DNA of 64,000 bases from Ochotona curzoniae (taxonomy: Eukaryota; Chordata; Mammalia; Lagomorpha; Ochotonidae). Of the stretch, positions 1-11,619 are shown in pieces; the stretch's first letter is position 1; each line of letters starts with the position of its first letter. The notes under the pieces were generated by a model. It did no database searches, was not told the origin of the DNA, and saw nothing but the letters and a program-made list of their open reading frames with translations. Made by a program: the position numbers and the translations under genes. The stretch lies in the NCBI RefSeq assembly GCF_017591425.1, contig NW_024464918.1:21232001-21296000 (forward strand), written 5' to 3'.

Positions 1-1371
1 GAAAGCTTCCCAAGTCCAAGTCCCACAGCTTTGACCTTGGGTCCACACACCACAGCTCACACTTAGCCACTGGGCTTCCCACTGTCCACCTCCAGGCCAG
101 CAAGTCCATCAGACAAAATCAGAGCACAAAGAAAACATCAGTAACACAGCTGAAGTTTAGATCTTTCTCTAATTCTTTGTACTTCATTTTTCCTGTTTGC
201 AGATATGTTATACATGGTATGAGGAGTTGTTCCAATATCGTTTCAGATTGAAACCCTGCCATCCGGAACCAGGTGCCACTTCCTTCTCAGAGCTCATAAA
301 ATTCACGCCTTTCTAGTCACCCACCAATCAGATGTAACCTCCTGGCGTCTTTCCTAAGAAATCCATCCACCACTCTTGTGCAGTCCCTCCCTCTAATCCC
401 TGCCCACTTAACAATCACGCTCAGGCAACCACCTGTGACAACCACCTGTCACCAACCCCTTGGGCCCGCCTGCATCCCTTCCTCATCCCTCCCCTTCCAG
501 ACTCACCTGGGTTCCCTTTCCACTCTCCTACTGCCCCTTCCCATTCCTACCCTGCTGGAGTGAAGAACCTCCTAAACTACGTCTCTGTGTCTGGGATTTT
601 CGGCTTAAGGTAAAAGAGGACTAGGCTGTAGAATTAGCGGTGCGGAAGAACTTAACTGCATCTGAAAACTAACACTTGGTGCACAACAACATGTCCTAAA
701 ATGACAGCTAATGTTTGGTATAATTCAAAACTACCAAGAGTGGCATTTTGTCAGGAGTTCATTTCACATTTATAGGCAATTTGTTGAATGCCAAACACTC
801 AGGCCAGTAAGTTATATCCTAACTTTTTGGAAACAGATTGAGTTAACTTTTTATTGTATGGTACCAATCTGATGTCCTGGCAAGAGGAATCTAGAGTTTT
901 TTCTGAAGAAACAGATCTGGATCTCTGGTAAGAAAGGGGCTGTACCATCACCTCCTGGCAAAGCGGCTGGCCTCCTCTGGAAGCCTTTTCCAGAGGACAC
1001 TGTGACCTCTGCCTTACCTGCTCTCACTCTGCAGGGATCGCTGGGGGGACAGGTCTGGAAGTTAGTAGAAGACAGGAGGGAGACAGCAAATAAATGAGCA
1101 CATTACCACACGAGCAACCCTCATTTAACTTGTGTCATTCGTGAAGACAGAGAAATGGAAAATGTCTCACACATCTAAGTTTTAAATTAAGAAAAGACCA
1201 CAGAACAAGCAGGTAATTAATACATGTAATGTATGATAATAATATATTATAGAATATATAATATGGAATAGCTTAAGGTAAAACTACGGAAGAAAGATTA
1301 CTTTAACACAAATAGAAATCAGAAAAATAGACTCTCATAAAGATTTAGATGCTGGAAGGAAAAGGAGCTCT
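1..1371. other. Unique non-coding sequence
   Basis: No recognised repeat or exon. It contains a pyrimidine-rich stretch (about 430-560) and a CCAATCAG motif near 324, but no companion TATA or polyadenylation signal that would make an LTR call. From about 1200 it becomes very AT-rich before the L1 tail begins. Confidence 0.5.
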
Positions 1372-2145
1372 AATATACTGTTGGCAGGAATGCTTATTAG
1401 TACAGCCGTTACAGAAAGAATACGGAGACCCATCAAGAAGCTAAACATAAATGGACCATCTGACCCAGCTAACGCACTTCCGGATCTATTCACAAAGGAA
1501 ATTACGTCAGCACATTAAAGGGATTCCCACACGCCCCTGTTCGTGGCAACACAGTTCAAAGTAAAAGTACGGAACCTGCCTGGGCATCACTGACTGAAGA
1601 CACAATGAAGATGTGGTGTGTTCATGTGCCTGTGTGTATGTGTATAAATACATGTAACATACAGAATGCATGTCATCTCTACATCAAAATACCTTGGCCA
1701 TTAAATATAATGAAATCCTGACATTTACAACCACATGAATGGAACTAGAGATCATTATGCCAAATTAAACAAGCTACACAAAGACAAATTCCCCATTGTC
1801 ACTCATATGTAAAACTATATATCTGAGTACATACACACACATACATGACAGAACAGATGAGTGCTCTATTATTTGGTATATAGATATTTATAAATGCTAT
1901 CACCACTGAATTATACCCCTTATAGACTAATAGACTCTTCTTCCCTCACTTTGTGACTCTTGTCATCATCTCACATTCTAAGATTTTAACATCTCTGCTT
2001 TCAAGAAAACCAGTGCACATCAGTATGCAACGCACACATGATGTGAACATGGTGACACGTTAAATGGTTACATCAGTGTGTGCTCGTCTTTATGTTTCCA
2101 TGTTGTTTGAAACATTCAAAATTAAAATAAAGGAAAAATAAGAAC
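1372..2145 (+). mobile_element. LINE-1 3' end (ORF2 tail and 3' UTR), decayed
   Basis: The order of landmarks is that of a mammalian L1MA/L1MB-type tail: a degraded 'tgttggcaggaatg' block, then 'atgaatggaactagagatcattatgcc', which encodes the W/MNLE-type end of ORF2, then 'caaagacaaattccccattgtcactcatatgt'. An AT-rich 3' UTR follows and ends in an A-rich tail near 2130-2145. ORF2 is broken by stops and indels. This is a 5'-truncated, dead copy. Confidence 0.8.
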
Positions 2146-2710
2146 TCAGTAGAGACAGAATGCAAAGAGGCAACTATAAGACAGAGGACAGCCATGGGGT
2201 CTGAGTGTGTTCAGGTTCCCACCAGCGGGGTTCAGAGCTCTGCAGGCAGGAGAGCAGCCCACAGCCCATCTCGGCACTCTCGAGGAGACTTTGGAGGACT
2301 CAGACTCAGAAATCCTAACAGAATGTCCCCCTTGAGTCTCAGGGGATGGACACTCAGGACCAGACTGAGGACACACAGGAGGGGACACACTGGTGCCAGG
2401 ACACAACCTTCAAGTTTAACAAGGGTCTGACCACATTAGCACTGTGCATCTTGAACACAATGAGGATTCTGATTTTACAAAGAGCAGATGCATGACTTTA
2501 TAACAGGCAAAATTTTATTCCTACCTAAATTTGGCAACATTTGTTTTCAGCATTTTCGATAGATCATTCCATTTCTTGACTGGATAATGTTGAGCATTGT
2601 TTAATTTTAGCAGTTAATGTTCTTTATTACCTAATCATTTAGAACAAGAAACTTTTAGGAAACTCCTCAATCATATGTGAAATTTTACAACATATTTTTA
2701 AAATTCCTGT
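2146..2710. other. Unique non-coding sequence
   Basis: A GC-rich block (2190-2420) is open on both strands, followed by AT-rich sequence. Neither open frame resembles a known protein and neither is flanked by convincing splice sites. Confidence 0.45.
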
Positions 2711-2992
2711 TTTATTTAAAAGGCAATAGAGAGAAAAGAGGGACTGAATGAGGCAGAGAGAGAAAGATTACCTATCCACTGGCTCACCAAATGTCCACAA
2801 GAGCCAGGGCTAAACATGCCCAAAGCCAGGCATCTGAAACTCAGTCCTGTAGCTCTCCCACACGGGTGGTAAGAACCCAAGGTCCTGAGCCATCACGTGC
2901 TGCCTCCCGGGGTATCTATCAGAGGCGCTGCTACCCGAGCCAGGCAATACAATAGGCAAAGTCAGCTTTCCAAATGGCAGCTTAATCGCTAC
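2711..2992 (-). mobile_element. Lagomorph C repeat (CSINE), old
   Basis: Antisense copy. It starts with the TTTATTT / GA-rich segment that is the reverse of the tail, passes through 'ccactggctcacc' and 'cacacgggtggtaagaacccaaggtcctgagccatc', and ends in the degraded tRNA-like head 'gcagcttaatcgct'. Strong divergence marks an old insertion. Confidence 0.75.
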
Positions 2993-3086
2993 AAGCAATA
3001 GTAACCCCTATTTTTACTTTTGGGAATGAAATATTCACAGGTTTTGCCAGCTCTTTAATCACGGGCTGCTTTTAAAAATTAATGCT

Positions 3087-3406
3087 GGGCCTGGCACAGT
3101 AGCCTAATGGCTAAAGTCCTCGCCTTGCATGTGTCAGGATCTCAGATGGGCACTGGATAATATCCTGGCTGCTCCACTTCCCATCCAGCTCCCTGCTTGT
3201 GGCCTGGGAAAGCAGGAGAGGACATCCCAATGCCTTAGGATACTGAACCCACATGAGAGACCCAGAAGAGGCTCTACTCTCCTGGCTTTGGATCAGCTCA
3301 GCTCTGGCCATTGTGATCACTTGTGGAGTAAACCAGTGGATAAGAGATCTTTGTCTGTGCCCCTCCTCTCTCTATAAATCTGCCTTTCCAATAAAAATAG
3401 ATCTTA
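3087..3406 (+). mobile_element. Lagomorph C repeat (CSINE)
   Basis: Near full length, from the head 'gggcctggcacagtagcctaatgg' region through 'ccagctccctgcttgtggcctgggaaagcag' to 'tttccaataaaaatagatctt'. A probable target-site duplication flanks it: AAAATTAATGCT at 3075-3086 and AAAATAATAATGCT at 3406-3419. Confidence 0.9.
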
Positions 3407-3420
3407 AAATAATAATGCTA

Positions 3421-3728
3421 AGTTGCAGATGCTTGGCAAAGCAGTTAAGATGTGCTTGAGCCTTTCCAACCCTGGGCTTTATAGTGCCTGGGGTCAAGTC
3501 CTGGCTCTGCTTCCAATCACTGCTCTGGCTCGCATGCAGGCAAGCGGATAACGGGATGTCCAGTGACTGAGTGCCCGCTGCCCAGGCTGGTCTGCAGCTT
3601 GGCCTCCAGCTTCAGCCTGTGCTGGCCATTCTAGGCAGCTGGGTAGTGAATGAGCCAGCGAGGTGGGAGAGCTCCTTACTGCCTGTCTGTCGATACTACT
3701 CAAATACTATAAAGTTAAATAGAGATGA
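3421..3728 (+). mobile_element. Lagomorph C repeat, old subfamily
   Basis: Diverged sense copy immediately downstream of the previous element. Recognisable blocks include 'ggggtcaagtcctggctctgcttccaatcactgc', 'cttcagcctgtgctggccat' and 'gtgaatgagccagc'. The tail is degraded. Confidence 0.6.
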
Positions 3729-6700
3729 AATTAAGATTTTTAAATGTCATGCTGCACTGTTGCAATGATAGTCCTGAAGAGCATTTTGGCCAACTAATAC
3801 AGTTGTTTCTGCTGATCAGGTTAGCCAAAGATGTCCTCTTCCTTGCTTCAAACATTCCAACTTTCCTATTTGGCAGATGCGATGTGTAAATCTGAACCTC
3901 AAATCACATGATTTTGCCAGGCTGAGCCATTTTCCAGCATTTTCCATTCTTCTGCATGCTCCAGGCACCTCCAACATCAGCTGGGGCCTACAACTTTTTC
4001 CTGGTGTTAAGAGTTCAGACTCCATCCCTTTGTTTACCCATGTCTGCTTCAACATTTATATTTGACACTTGAGGAAATGGATATTTTTCAAAGTGCTCAA
4101 AGTTCAATGTCTCTAATCCAAGGCTAAAGAGCAGCCAGTTTCCATGTGCATTTAAACCTCACAGATTTTCCATTTTTAATACAGATTCATAAAAGGAAGC
4201 TTCATCAGTCATAAAGAACATCATTCATCAACTTTATTACTTCAGCAAGTCAGACTGCAGAATTTACCTGGCTCAATGACTTTCACATGGTTCCATTCTT
4301 AGGGAAGAAATTCAGTTTTAAATCTTGACACGAGGCTACGAAAGAAGACAAGACAAGAGCATCCTTTCCTTTCTTCGTCAAGTCTCTCTCCCTTCCCTTT
4401 TAATTATGACGGGGGAAAAAACCGGTGTATTGGAAATCAGATATTCCAGCCACCCTACAAATGAAGCAGGGTCCTCGTAAAAATTAGAAATCAGATCCTA
4501 TTTCATGCTTACAGAAAACACCCAGTTAAACCCAGCAACAAAAGGACCCCTAATGTGGCATTGCAAGGAGTACCTCCTCACTTCTGACCAGGAGATGAGT
4601 AGCTTCCACAGGCACCATCCACGTGGCAGAACCAGCCTTACTGTGAGACATATCTTCCTAAGAAGATAATACTGTAACTGGCCCACTCTGCTTGCTTTGC
4701 AAGGAAAGCAGTAAATTCTTATTTACATGGACATTTTAACAACAGAAAAAAAGCACATCTGTTGATAGAAATGCTACTCTTTAACTCTTCCTGCAAACTG
4801 AAACCAGCACGCTCAGGCTTGCGGGCGTGTTTCAGTCTCGGGGTGTCTGTTGATTGTCTCAGGGAAGATGCTGAGGCCGAGGCCTGCCCTTAGAAGGGCA
4901 CCCACTGAAATTCCCAAGGACACGGTGGTCGGGGGCAGCCCTGGACCACACTTCTCCATTCTCAAACCTCAATCGCTAGATGCAGACATGGGCAGCCACC
5001 AATCATGCTGGCGGCCATGTGACCTGGCCATCCGAAAACCCAGGGTTAGGAAGGGAAGGCATCTGTTTCCGAGAGTGGGTGTGAGTGCTGGAGCCTCAGC
5101 AGCCCCTGAGCCTCAGGACTACCTGACAGCACCGCTCTTCTCGCTCAGCAGGATGAGACCATGCTTGAGAATGCATTGGCAGAACCTCTCCTGGGGCACT
5201 GGGAACCAAGACAACAAAGGCACCTATGGCAGCCTTTGGATTCCTCCGTTGGTGCAACTTCAGCTCTTAATCCTTCATAGTTCCTGGAGATTTCAGAGAC
5301 GCATACACTGCGCTGCAGAGGCTGAAGGATACCTGTCCAGCCCTCCTTCCCTCACCTGTGGGGAGGCCCACCCAGATGGAGGGGCCAGCACCTGTGGGAC
5401 AGTCAACTGTCTCTTTTCTGCACCTACAACACTCTTGCAATCCCTTAGGAGCTGAACAGTGGGAAGCTGCATGTCCCAGCTTCCATGCTGGCAGGGCTGT
5501 AGATTTCACCAGGATTGGACAATCACACACAATTAGGAGGGAAGGAAGAGAGGATGCCATATTTCTTCATCAGTAGCTTCTGGTGGGGACATGAACGTTG
5601 GGTAGGTAGGTGACATGGGGGTTGCCAGCTGCTTCCTAGAGCTAAAGACCCTCACAGTCCCTGGGGGTTTCCCAACCTGTGCCCGGAGCCATCTCTGCCC
5701 TTGTAACAACCGTGTGAGCTGCTTCTTCCTGCAATAAACCCTGCCCCTGAATGGGAAGTAACCTCTGTGTTCCTGATGCGCCCACAAGGGTCACCATTAC
5801 ACATGTTATCCTGCCGGCGCATGTGGAACCAGAGATGTTAATGCAGGCATTTGCACTCCAAGCCCTTGAGAATCGCAACCCTGGAAAATGTATCATGAAA
5901 ATTCACCAACTGCACAGCTCTAGTGGGAAAACACACTGTGAATTAACACCCTGAAAGTTCACACGCTCCCTACTGAGGGCCCCCAGAGCAAAGAAGGCAA
6001 GTCTCTTCCACAAGGGGCTGCCTGCTCTCCACATTAACAAGCTCCAGGCGAGTGGGCCGACTCCGACCCCGTGCAGAGGGGACTCCAGTTTTACACCTCA
6101 CCCCCCACATGTCACACTCGGCATTCTCTCGTAGGGGAGTCCGAGGCAACATCAAGGAAAGGGTTGACTCCAACCGCACTGAAAATGTGAGTGTTTCCAA
6201 ATGCTAAATCCTTCAAGGCTTTGGGAAAAATTTATCTTGGCACCAGTTAACTTGAGATATGCTAGATGATGACAGATGAAAATGTATGTTTTTTTCTTCC
6301 ATTGGTAAAAGCTAACACATTTTTGTTTTCAAGAGCAAGCCTCTGTATTTCCCCATATAGATGGTCCTAGCCTCATGTGTCCCTGAGCACGCGAGACGTG
6401 CCTAGTGCAACAAAGAGTAAATGTTTAACATTATGCAACTTTAACTTATCTAAATTTAAGCTTCAATACTTGTATGTAGCTACTGTATAGGATTTTTTAA
6501 ATCCTTTTGATACGAATCTTTTACTTTTTTAAGAAGTTTTGCCATAGTAGAAACCTCACAGCATATTTAACTGAATATTTTATTAAAAACAAACAAAACC
6601 AAAAAAAAAAAAAAAAAGAACCAGCAAAAGATATGGCCCACTAGACAGACTCCATTAAAAAATTCTGGCAGAAATTTAATATGTATTATATTCATAGCTA

Positions 6701-7044
6701 TCTGCATCTGGCCAGTTTAAAACTTAATTCAACTTTAATGAAACAAGCAGATGAAGACGGTCCTACAAACTCTGCTACGATGCAGATGAGTAACATGTCC
6801 ACTTCCCCATGACGTCAGCCGGTCCCATTCCCTGCATCTCTCAGACATTGAATTCCTTCCCTCTACGTTTATATAAGGCAACTTGTGAATCATGTAGGAT
6901 TAATTTAGATTTTACTGTACCCAAAATGCTCACATCATGTATATAGCATATTTGGGTTTATATACATACATATCAGTATGTAAACATAGATATGTATATA
7001 TATATTTTTTTTTATTTATATAATGTTCTTAAATGTGTATTTTT
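3729..7044. other. Unique non-coding sequence, 3.3 kb
   Basis: No repeat recognised. The longest ATG-initiated frame in the window lies here (about 4868-5452, plus strand, roughly 195 residues), but it has no known domain, low-complexity composition and overlapping open frames on the other strand, so I do not call it a gene. A poly(A) run occupies 6601-6617. A GACGTCA half-CRE lies near 6811. Confidence 0.45.
6601..6617. repeat. Poly(A) tract
   Basis: An uninterrupted A run of about 17 bases within AT-rich sequence, preceded by 'aacaaacaaaacc'. It could be the tail of a lost retroposon, but no body is recognisable upstream. Confidence 0.8.
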
Positions 7045-7390
7045 TATAATGGATTTCACTATTCTTCCCTTAGTAGAATATTCTGTTCTTTACAGGTTTT
7101 TTTTCCCATTTGTAACACAAATAACACTCCTTTTTGAGAGTTTCTATGTATATTTTAAACATCAACAGATGGCAAAATTTTCCTCTGTGATGACTATAGA
7201 ATTCATACTCACCATTGCCTACTCAAAATTATCACAGGCTAATTTTTTTTCACAATTTGGTGAGTCCAAAAAGGAACCTTATTGCAATTTCCAGAGCTCT
7301 ATTACTAATGAGGTTAAAGAATTTTCCATATGTTCATCAAATTTCATCTTTTGCAAATAAGTATATCATTCAGGTCATTTTTTAAGTAAG
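7045..7390 (-). mobile_element. Ancient LINE-1 fragment, antisense
   Basis: The block 'ttactaatgaggttaaagaattttccatatgttcatc', followed by 'ttttgcaaataagtatatcattcaggtcatttttt', matches the antisense of the L1 ORF2 segment encoding the conserved 'ANKHMKR..S.LIIREMQ' neighbourhood. It is heavily decayed with multiple stops. The edges are approximate. Confidence 0.55.
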
Positions 7391-8346
7391 AAGAACATAC
7401 GGTGATATAGCAAGACCAATGCTGAAGTATTTTTCCTGGAATAGATACACAGATCTCCATAAATAATTATTGAATGAGTAGCCAAACAGCCAGCCTCGTG
7501 GAAATCTCCAATAAAGAAACAAATAAAGAAATCAGAACAATTGGATTACATAGTTCTTGATCCAACTTCCATGTTTCAGAGTATCAAATACTTATATCTG
7601 CTTGTCTTAGAACTTTCCCTAGGAGCCCCACGATCTCAAACTATTTAATTTTTCAACTTTGCACTTTCCGTTCATGTGATATTAATACGATTCAATGCAG
7701 TGTACACATGCAATTGTAAGCATATGGAGATACTGTCCCTCCCCTTTCCTTCTTTTCTGTCTGATCCTTCTTCCCTTCTCAGTTTTTGAGACGGCATATT
7801 TTTGGTTTACATTACAGTCAAAGGCTTCAACCTTCAATAGTCCCTGCAAAAAGTATTTCTGATAGAACTGTGACTGTGATTTCCAGTAATTTTTTCCCCC
7901 AAAGACCTCAATCTCCCCAGTGTCTCCACAGCAAAATGAGAATGGCATTTCAGCAATGTGCTTCTTACGCTGCCCACTGCGTTCTTAGCCAGGCAGTGCT
8001 GATAACCAGAGCTTGCCTTGGTCACAAAGGCCTCCAGCAGGTGTCTGCACTTGTGTCACCAGCACTGGCTCCTGAGGAAAGGGCCCCACCTTGCCATGTG
8101 GACCTCCACTGTGGACCTCCCGGTGGTTTCTCCACTGGGCCTCTGAGGGGCTGACTCCAGCCACAGCCTAAGAGTGAACCAGGAGCCAAACTTGGCCAAA
8201 TGGAGGGGCCAGATGCAGCCAACCACATCCAGTTCTGGAACTTGTGGAAGCAGGGCAAAGAGACCCCTGTGATCTCTCAAGCTAACTCCCCAAGGACCAG
8301 CAGTCATTCTGCTATTTGTTCTGAGAAATGGGCTTGAGAATGAAGC
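7391..8346. other. Unique non-coding sequence
   Basis: AT-rich to about 7680, then moderately GC-rich. Two overlapping frames of about 100 residues on opposite strands (7786-8154 and 8056-8361) look like chance openings in GC-rich DNA and show no domain. Confidence 0.4.
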
Positions 8347-8861
8347 TGTTGCGGAGTGCAAGAGACATCACACAGGACACACGTGTAGCATGTTAGGAAG
8401 AGTCTTTATTGCCCGAGCTTGGTGGCAGCAGCTCCGGCTACACTCCAGGAGCCACTGCACGGCCCAGCACAAGTCAGGGGTTTTTAAGGTCTCATCCTCT
8501 AATCAGATTGAGAGCCATACAGAACAAAGTTTCCATACATTCAATGAGTAAGTTCAGGAAGCAGGAGAGGGGCTGCCAGGGCCCAGAGTTTTACTGTAGT
8601 TAACTAACCTAACCTAGTACAACAGGGGGCAGGAGGGGTGAGGTGGGAAGAGCCTCCAGAACCAATTCTGCACATGCAGTTAACCTGAAGGGTGCAAGAG
8701 GTGGCAGGAAGGGCAGAAGGTGGAAACTGTTTCCATGATGTCTGCTGTCAATTAACCTAACAAGTAGTTGCTAGCGATGAACCAATCAACTGGCTGCATG
8801 CCATCACAAAGCCAGGCAAAAGAAGTATAGAAACGAAGAATTGGAGGTGGGGGGAGGGGAC
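8347..8861 (-). mobile_element. Endogenous retrovirus LTR, antisense
   Basis: Read on the minus strand it begins TGTCCCC near 8861 and ends GCAACA at 8347. A CCAAT-type box (ATTGGTT on minus, about 8780), a TTAAAA promoter-like motif (about 8485-8495) and an AATAAA signal (reverse of TTTATT at 8405-8410) occur in LTR order. The terminal 75 bp match the LTR at 31154 (TGTTGC[G/A]G[A/G]GTG, then AATAAAGACTC 56-58 bp further in). The distal edge is uncertain and no clean target duplication is visible. Confidence 0.6.
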
Positions 8862-9190
8862 AGGTGTAACATTTATCACTGGGTCCAGACACACCAGAAG
8901 CCACGACCACCATGGAGTCTTCAGGTATCCTCATGATAAAGACAAAGTCCTTTCCTACTGGGACCATTTGAATGGGGTGTGTATCTCCCTGTAAGGGAGC
9001 TGCTGCCCCATGCCCACAGATACAGATGTGTGGGGCTGTCTGATGATTGTGCATGACCCTGGCTGGATTCCCTGAGCTGGACTCCACCTCTCTGTCCGAG
9101 TCTATGTTTCTGTGATGGGACAGCTGCATCACTTCTTAGACGTGAAGCATTTTCTTCCATTTTATATTCTCTCCTGGAAACAACTGCACA
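8862..9190. other. Unique or unclassified sequence flanking the LTR
   Basis: Nothing recognised. It could hold further retroviral sequence, but no primer-binding site or protein-coding remnant is visible. Confidence 0.3.
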
Positions 9191-9194
9191 GCTG

Positions 9195-9335
9195 TTACAT
9201 GGATCAAACGCTATCACCCTTGTTTTATTAATGAGAAGAATGGGGACCCAGAGAAGCTAATGATGTTCAAGATCTGGGACAATTTCCAAGACTTGCAAGT
9301 CACAACTGATCTGTCCCTGTGCATTTCCCACGTGA
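9195..9335 (-). mobile_element. MIR fragment
   Basis: The run 'ttattaatgagaagaatggggacccagagaagctaatgatgttcaagatctgggac' is a degraded version of the antisense MIR core (cccattttacagatgaggaaactgaggcacagagaggttaag type). The similarity is moderate only. Confidence 0.45.
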
Positions 9336-10725
9336 GGCTGAAAGTGAGCTGAATCAGCAAGAAGAAACAAGAGTTGGCTGGTGGTGGCCAAGGATGCCCT
9401 TGTGAGTACTTCCTCCTGCAGAAGTCAGCTGATAGTCAACAGAAAGTCACTTGGCTGTTAAGAAGCATAAAGGCTCCCTGTGCCACTGCCCAGAGTGTGC
9501 AGCAACCACACCCGGTGCTGGCCAGGGGGGACATGCTGGGGACAGGGATGATGTTGCTGCATGGCTCTCGTAGGCAGCTCTGAAGAGGAGCCGTGGCAGG
9601 CAGGGTAAGGAGCACTGAAACGTGAGCTTTGTTGCTTAGCAGTCACAGATCCCTCAGCACGACCCCTATACCAACTTCCTGTGTGTTCTCTTCACCCGCT
9701 GGGAGGGGACCCTATCCTCCCAGGCTCTGACCTGGGGAGGGAAGAGAGACCCCTGACTAGGGCTCCAGGAGAATGTGTCTGTAGCATCGCTTCCTGGCTT
9801 CCATGCAGCCATGACAACACGACAAGGAGGAACTGTTGGAGTCAGATGAGCAAGCTGGGAATGCACCACCCCTAGAACATGCCCAGCCCAGGAGCTCCCT
9901 GCAAAAACCCCAGTACCTCACTCTTGAACTGCAGCACACACACACCCAACCTCATGCCCAGACCTTCCTAGGAGGTGAAGGTGCCGGTAACGGGTGTGTG
10001 GGTGCAACATAGCTGGTGCCATCTTGTGCAGAATTCTTCCTCAACAGATGGCCTTCATCAGAGAGTTCCCACTGCGGGAGAGATGGCTCCAACAGTCGGA
10101 CTCATGACAGCCCTCCCCATCCCTCACCTTCCCTGACGTCACTCATTCTGTGTATCCTAGTCTGCTCTCTGAGTACACACCCCTTCATCAGCCAACTCCT
10201 CTACCTACTCAAAAACCTGTCCTCCCTCAACACTGTTTCCATATCTAAAACAGGAAATACCAGGGAAGAGAGGTGCTGACTAGGAAAACCGAGAGGACAC
10301 CACACGGCACAGCCTGGCTGATCCTGACCCCTGGGGGCTGTGCTGCAGCTCTGTGAGATGTATTAACCGACAGCAGCACGAATGAACTCTTGTTCGTAGA
10401 CATTCAGACTTCTCCAGCTAAGTAGACTCGGACTTGTTCTTTGACTCCATTTACAGGTTCTTTTAAACATTTCCCAAGAGTGGTTTGTTCCTCCGTTCCG
10501 CTTTGAATTGGACTGGAACATCTGCCTGCCTGGTTCTCCTAATGATTAATAAATGAAGTCTTTACCACATTTTCATTTTTATATCTAGAAACTATTTGTA
10601 ATAAGAATACTATCTTGTAGTGTTAAACTGAAGAGTCAATGAAATCATGTTTAGAAAAGGTATATATTATCCAATTGATATTTTTATACTCAAATAAATA
10701 ATTTTTCTTTTTAAAATCATGTCTT
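9336..10725. other. Unique non-coding sequence
   Basis: No recognised repeat. Short overlapping open frames only. The last 200 bases become AT-rich before the interrupted C repeat. Confidence 0.4.
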
Positions 10726-10779
10726 TAAAGATTTATTTTTACTGGAAAGGCTGATCAGATTTATGGAGAGAAGAAGCAG
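10726..10779 (-). mobile_element. C repeat, left piece (split by LTR)
   Basis: The reverse of a C-repeat tail, 'aaagatttatttttactggaaaggctgatcagatttatggagagaag', stops abruptly at 10779. The remainder of the same element resumes at 11359, so an intervening LTR has split one antisense SINE. Confidence 0.85.
10774..10779. repeat. Probable 6-bp target-site duplication, left copy
   Basis: AAGCAG here and AAGCAA at 11359-11364 bracket the LTR (five of six bases identical). Six base pairs is the duplication size typical of class II (ERVK/IAP-type) integrases. Confidence 0.6.
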
Positions 10780-11358
10780 TGTCGCCGAGCAGCGGCAACA
10801 CTAAAAAGATGAGGCACGCTCTTGAGGGTCCAGGAAAAGCCGGAACCGGACCCCTCACTGCCAAATGCGGTTGCGTTTAAATCCTCTCTGCTGCTCCTGT
10901 CCCTATTGCTCTAAGCTTTCCTCTGCTGCTTTTCCAGCCCTAATTCCACCACTCTTACTCCCATTCTTTTTCCATACTTTCCTCGTCTCCTTTCCGCCAC
11001 CCTTCTTCCCGCCCCCCAGTCTTTCTTGTCTGTCTTCGTCTGTCTATCTGTCTTCTGTCATCTGTCACAGTCGTCCTGTCATCCTGTTGTCCAACCATCC
11101 ACCCGTCCTTCCCCTGTCTGTCCATCCCCTGGCTTTACTGGCTACTTTTATATTGTTCTCCACCAATCACTTCTGCCCGTGGGTTCACTTGGCACTACGT
11201 GATAGGCCAGTAATCACAGCAAGGGCATTAGCCTATCTCTGTGACTTTCTATTTACCTGCTGGTGAGACCAACTCCGCCTCCTGGCCCTGGGCCAGGCGC
11301 CATCTTGCAACGGCCCCTCCCAAATCCCATGAGTGGCTTTAGCACCCCGCTCCCCACA
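10780..11358 (-). mobile_element. IAP-like class II (ERVK) solo LTR
   Basis: On the minus strand it runs from TGTGGGGAGC (11358) to CGGCGACA (10780), with retroviral TG...CA ends. It carries an AAGATGGCGCC motif (YY1-type, plus 11296-11306), a GTGATTGGTGG CCAAT element, and a TATAAAAG box (plus 11145-11152). A purine-rich expanded stretch follows (plus about 10940-11110, CT/TCTG-rich), as in the R region of rodent IAP LTRs. There is no internal retroviral sequence, so this is a solo LTR left by recombination. It interrupts a C repeat and is flanked by a near-perfect 6-bp duplication. The open frame at 10865-11266 is a by-product of the pyrimidine-rich region. Confidence 0.85.
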
Positions 11359-11619
11359 AAGCAAAGAGAACGATCCATCCGCTGGTTTACTTCCCAAATG
11401 GCTGCAACAGCAAGAGTTGAACTAATCCAAAGTTAGGAACCAGGAGCTTCTTCTGCATCTCCCACGCAGGTGCAGGGTCCCAGGGTTTTGGGCCATCCTC
11501 TACTGCTTTCCCAGCCCACAGGCAGGAAGCTGGAAGGGCAGTGGAGCAGCCAGGACATGAACTGTTACCCATATGGGATCCCGGGGCCCGTAGTCACTGA
11601 GCCGATGTGCCAGCCCAAA
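11359..11619 (-). mobile_element. C repeat, right piece (split by LTR)
   Basis: Continuation of the element starting at 10726: 'gatccatccgctggtttacttcccaaatggctgcaac', 'cacgcaggtgcagggtcccagg', 'aactgttacccatatgggatccc', ending at 'gatgtgccagccc'. Rejoined, the two pieces make an essentially full-length antisense C repeat. Confidence 0.85.

Noticed and set aside
300..600. Possible LTR from a CCAATCAG motif near 324
   Set aside because: A single motif without TATA, polyadenylation signal or terminal dinucleotides in a sensible arrangement.
4850..5455. Longest open frame in the window (about 195-201 codons, plus strand)
   Set aside because: No domain or familiar sequence, low-complexity composition, no convincing splice context, and overlapping open frames on the opposite strand. 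Most easily explained by chance in GC-richer DNA.
10865..11266. 133-codon serine/proline/phenylalanine-rich frame
   Set aside because: Lies on the non-coding strand of the IAP-like LTR and reflects its pyrimidine-rich R-like region.
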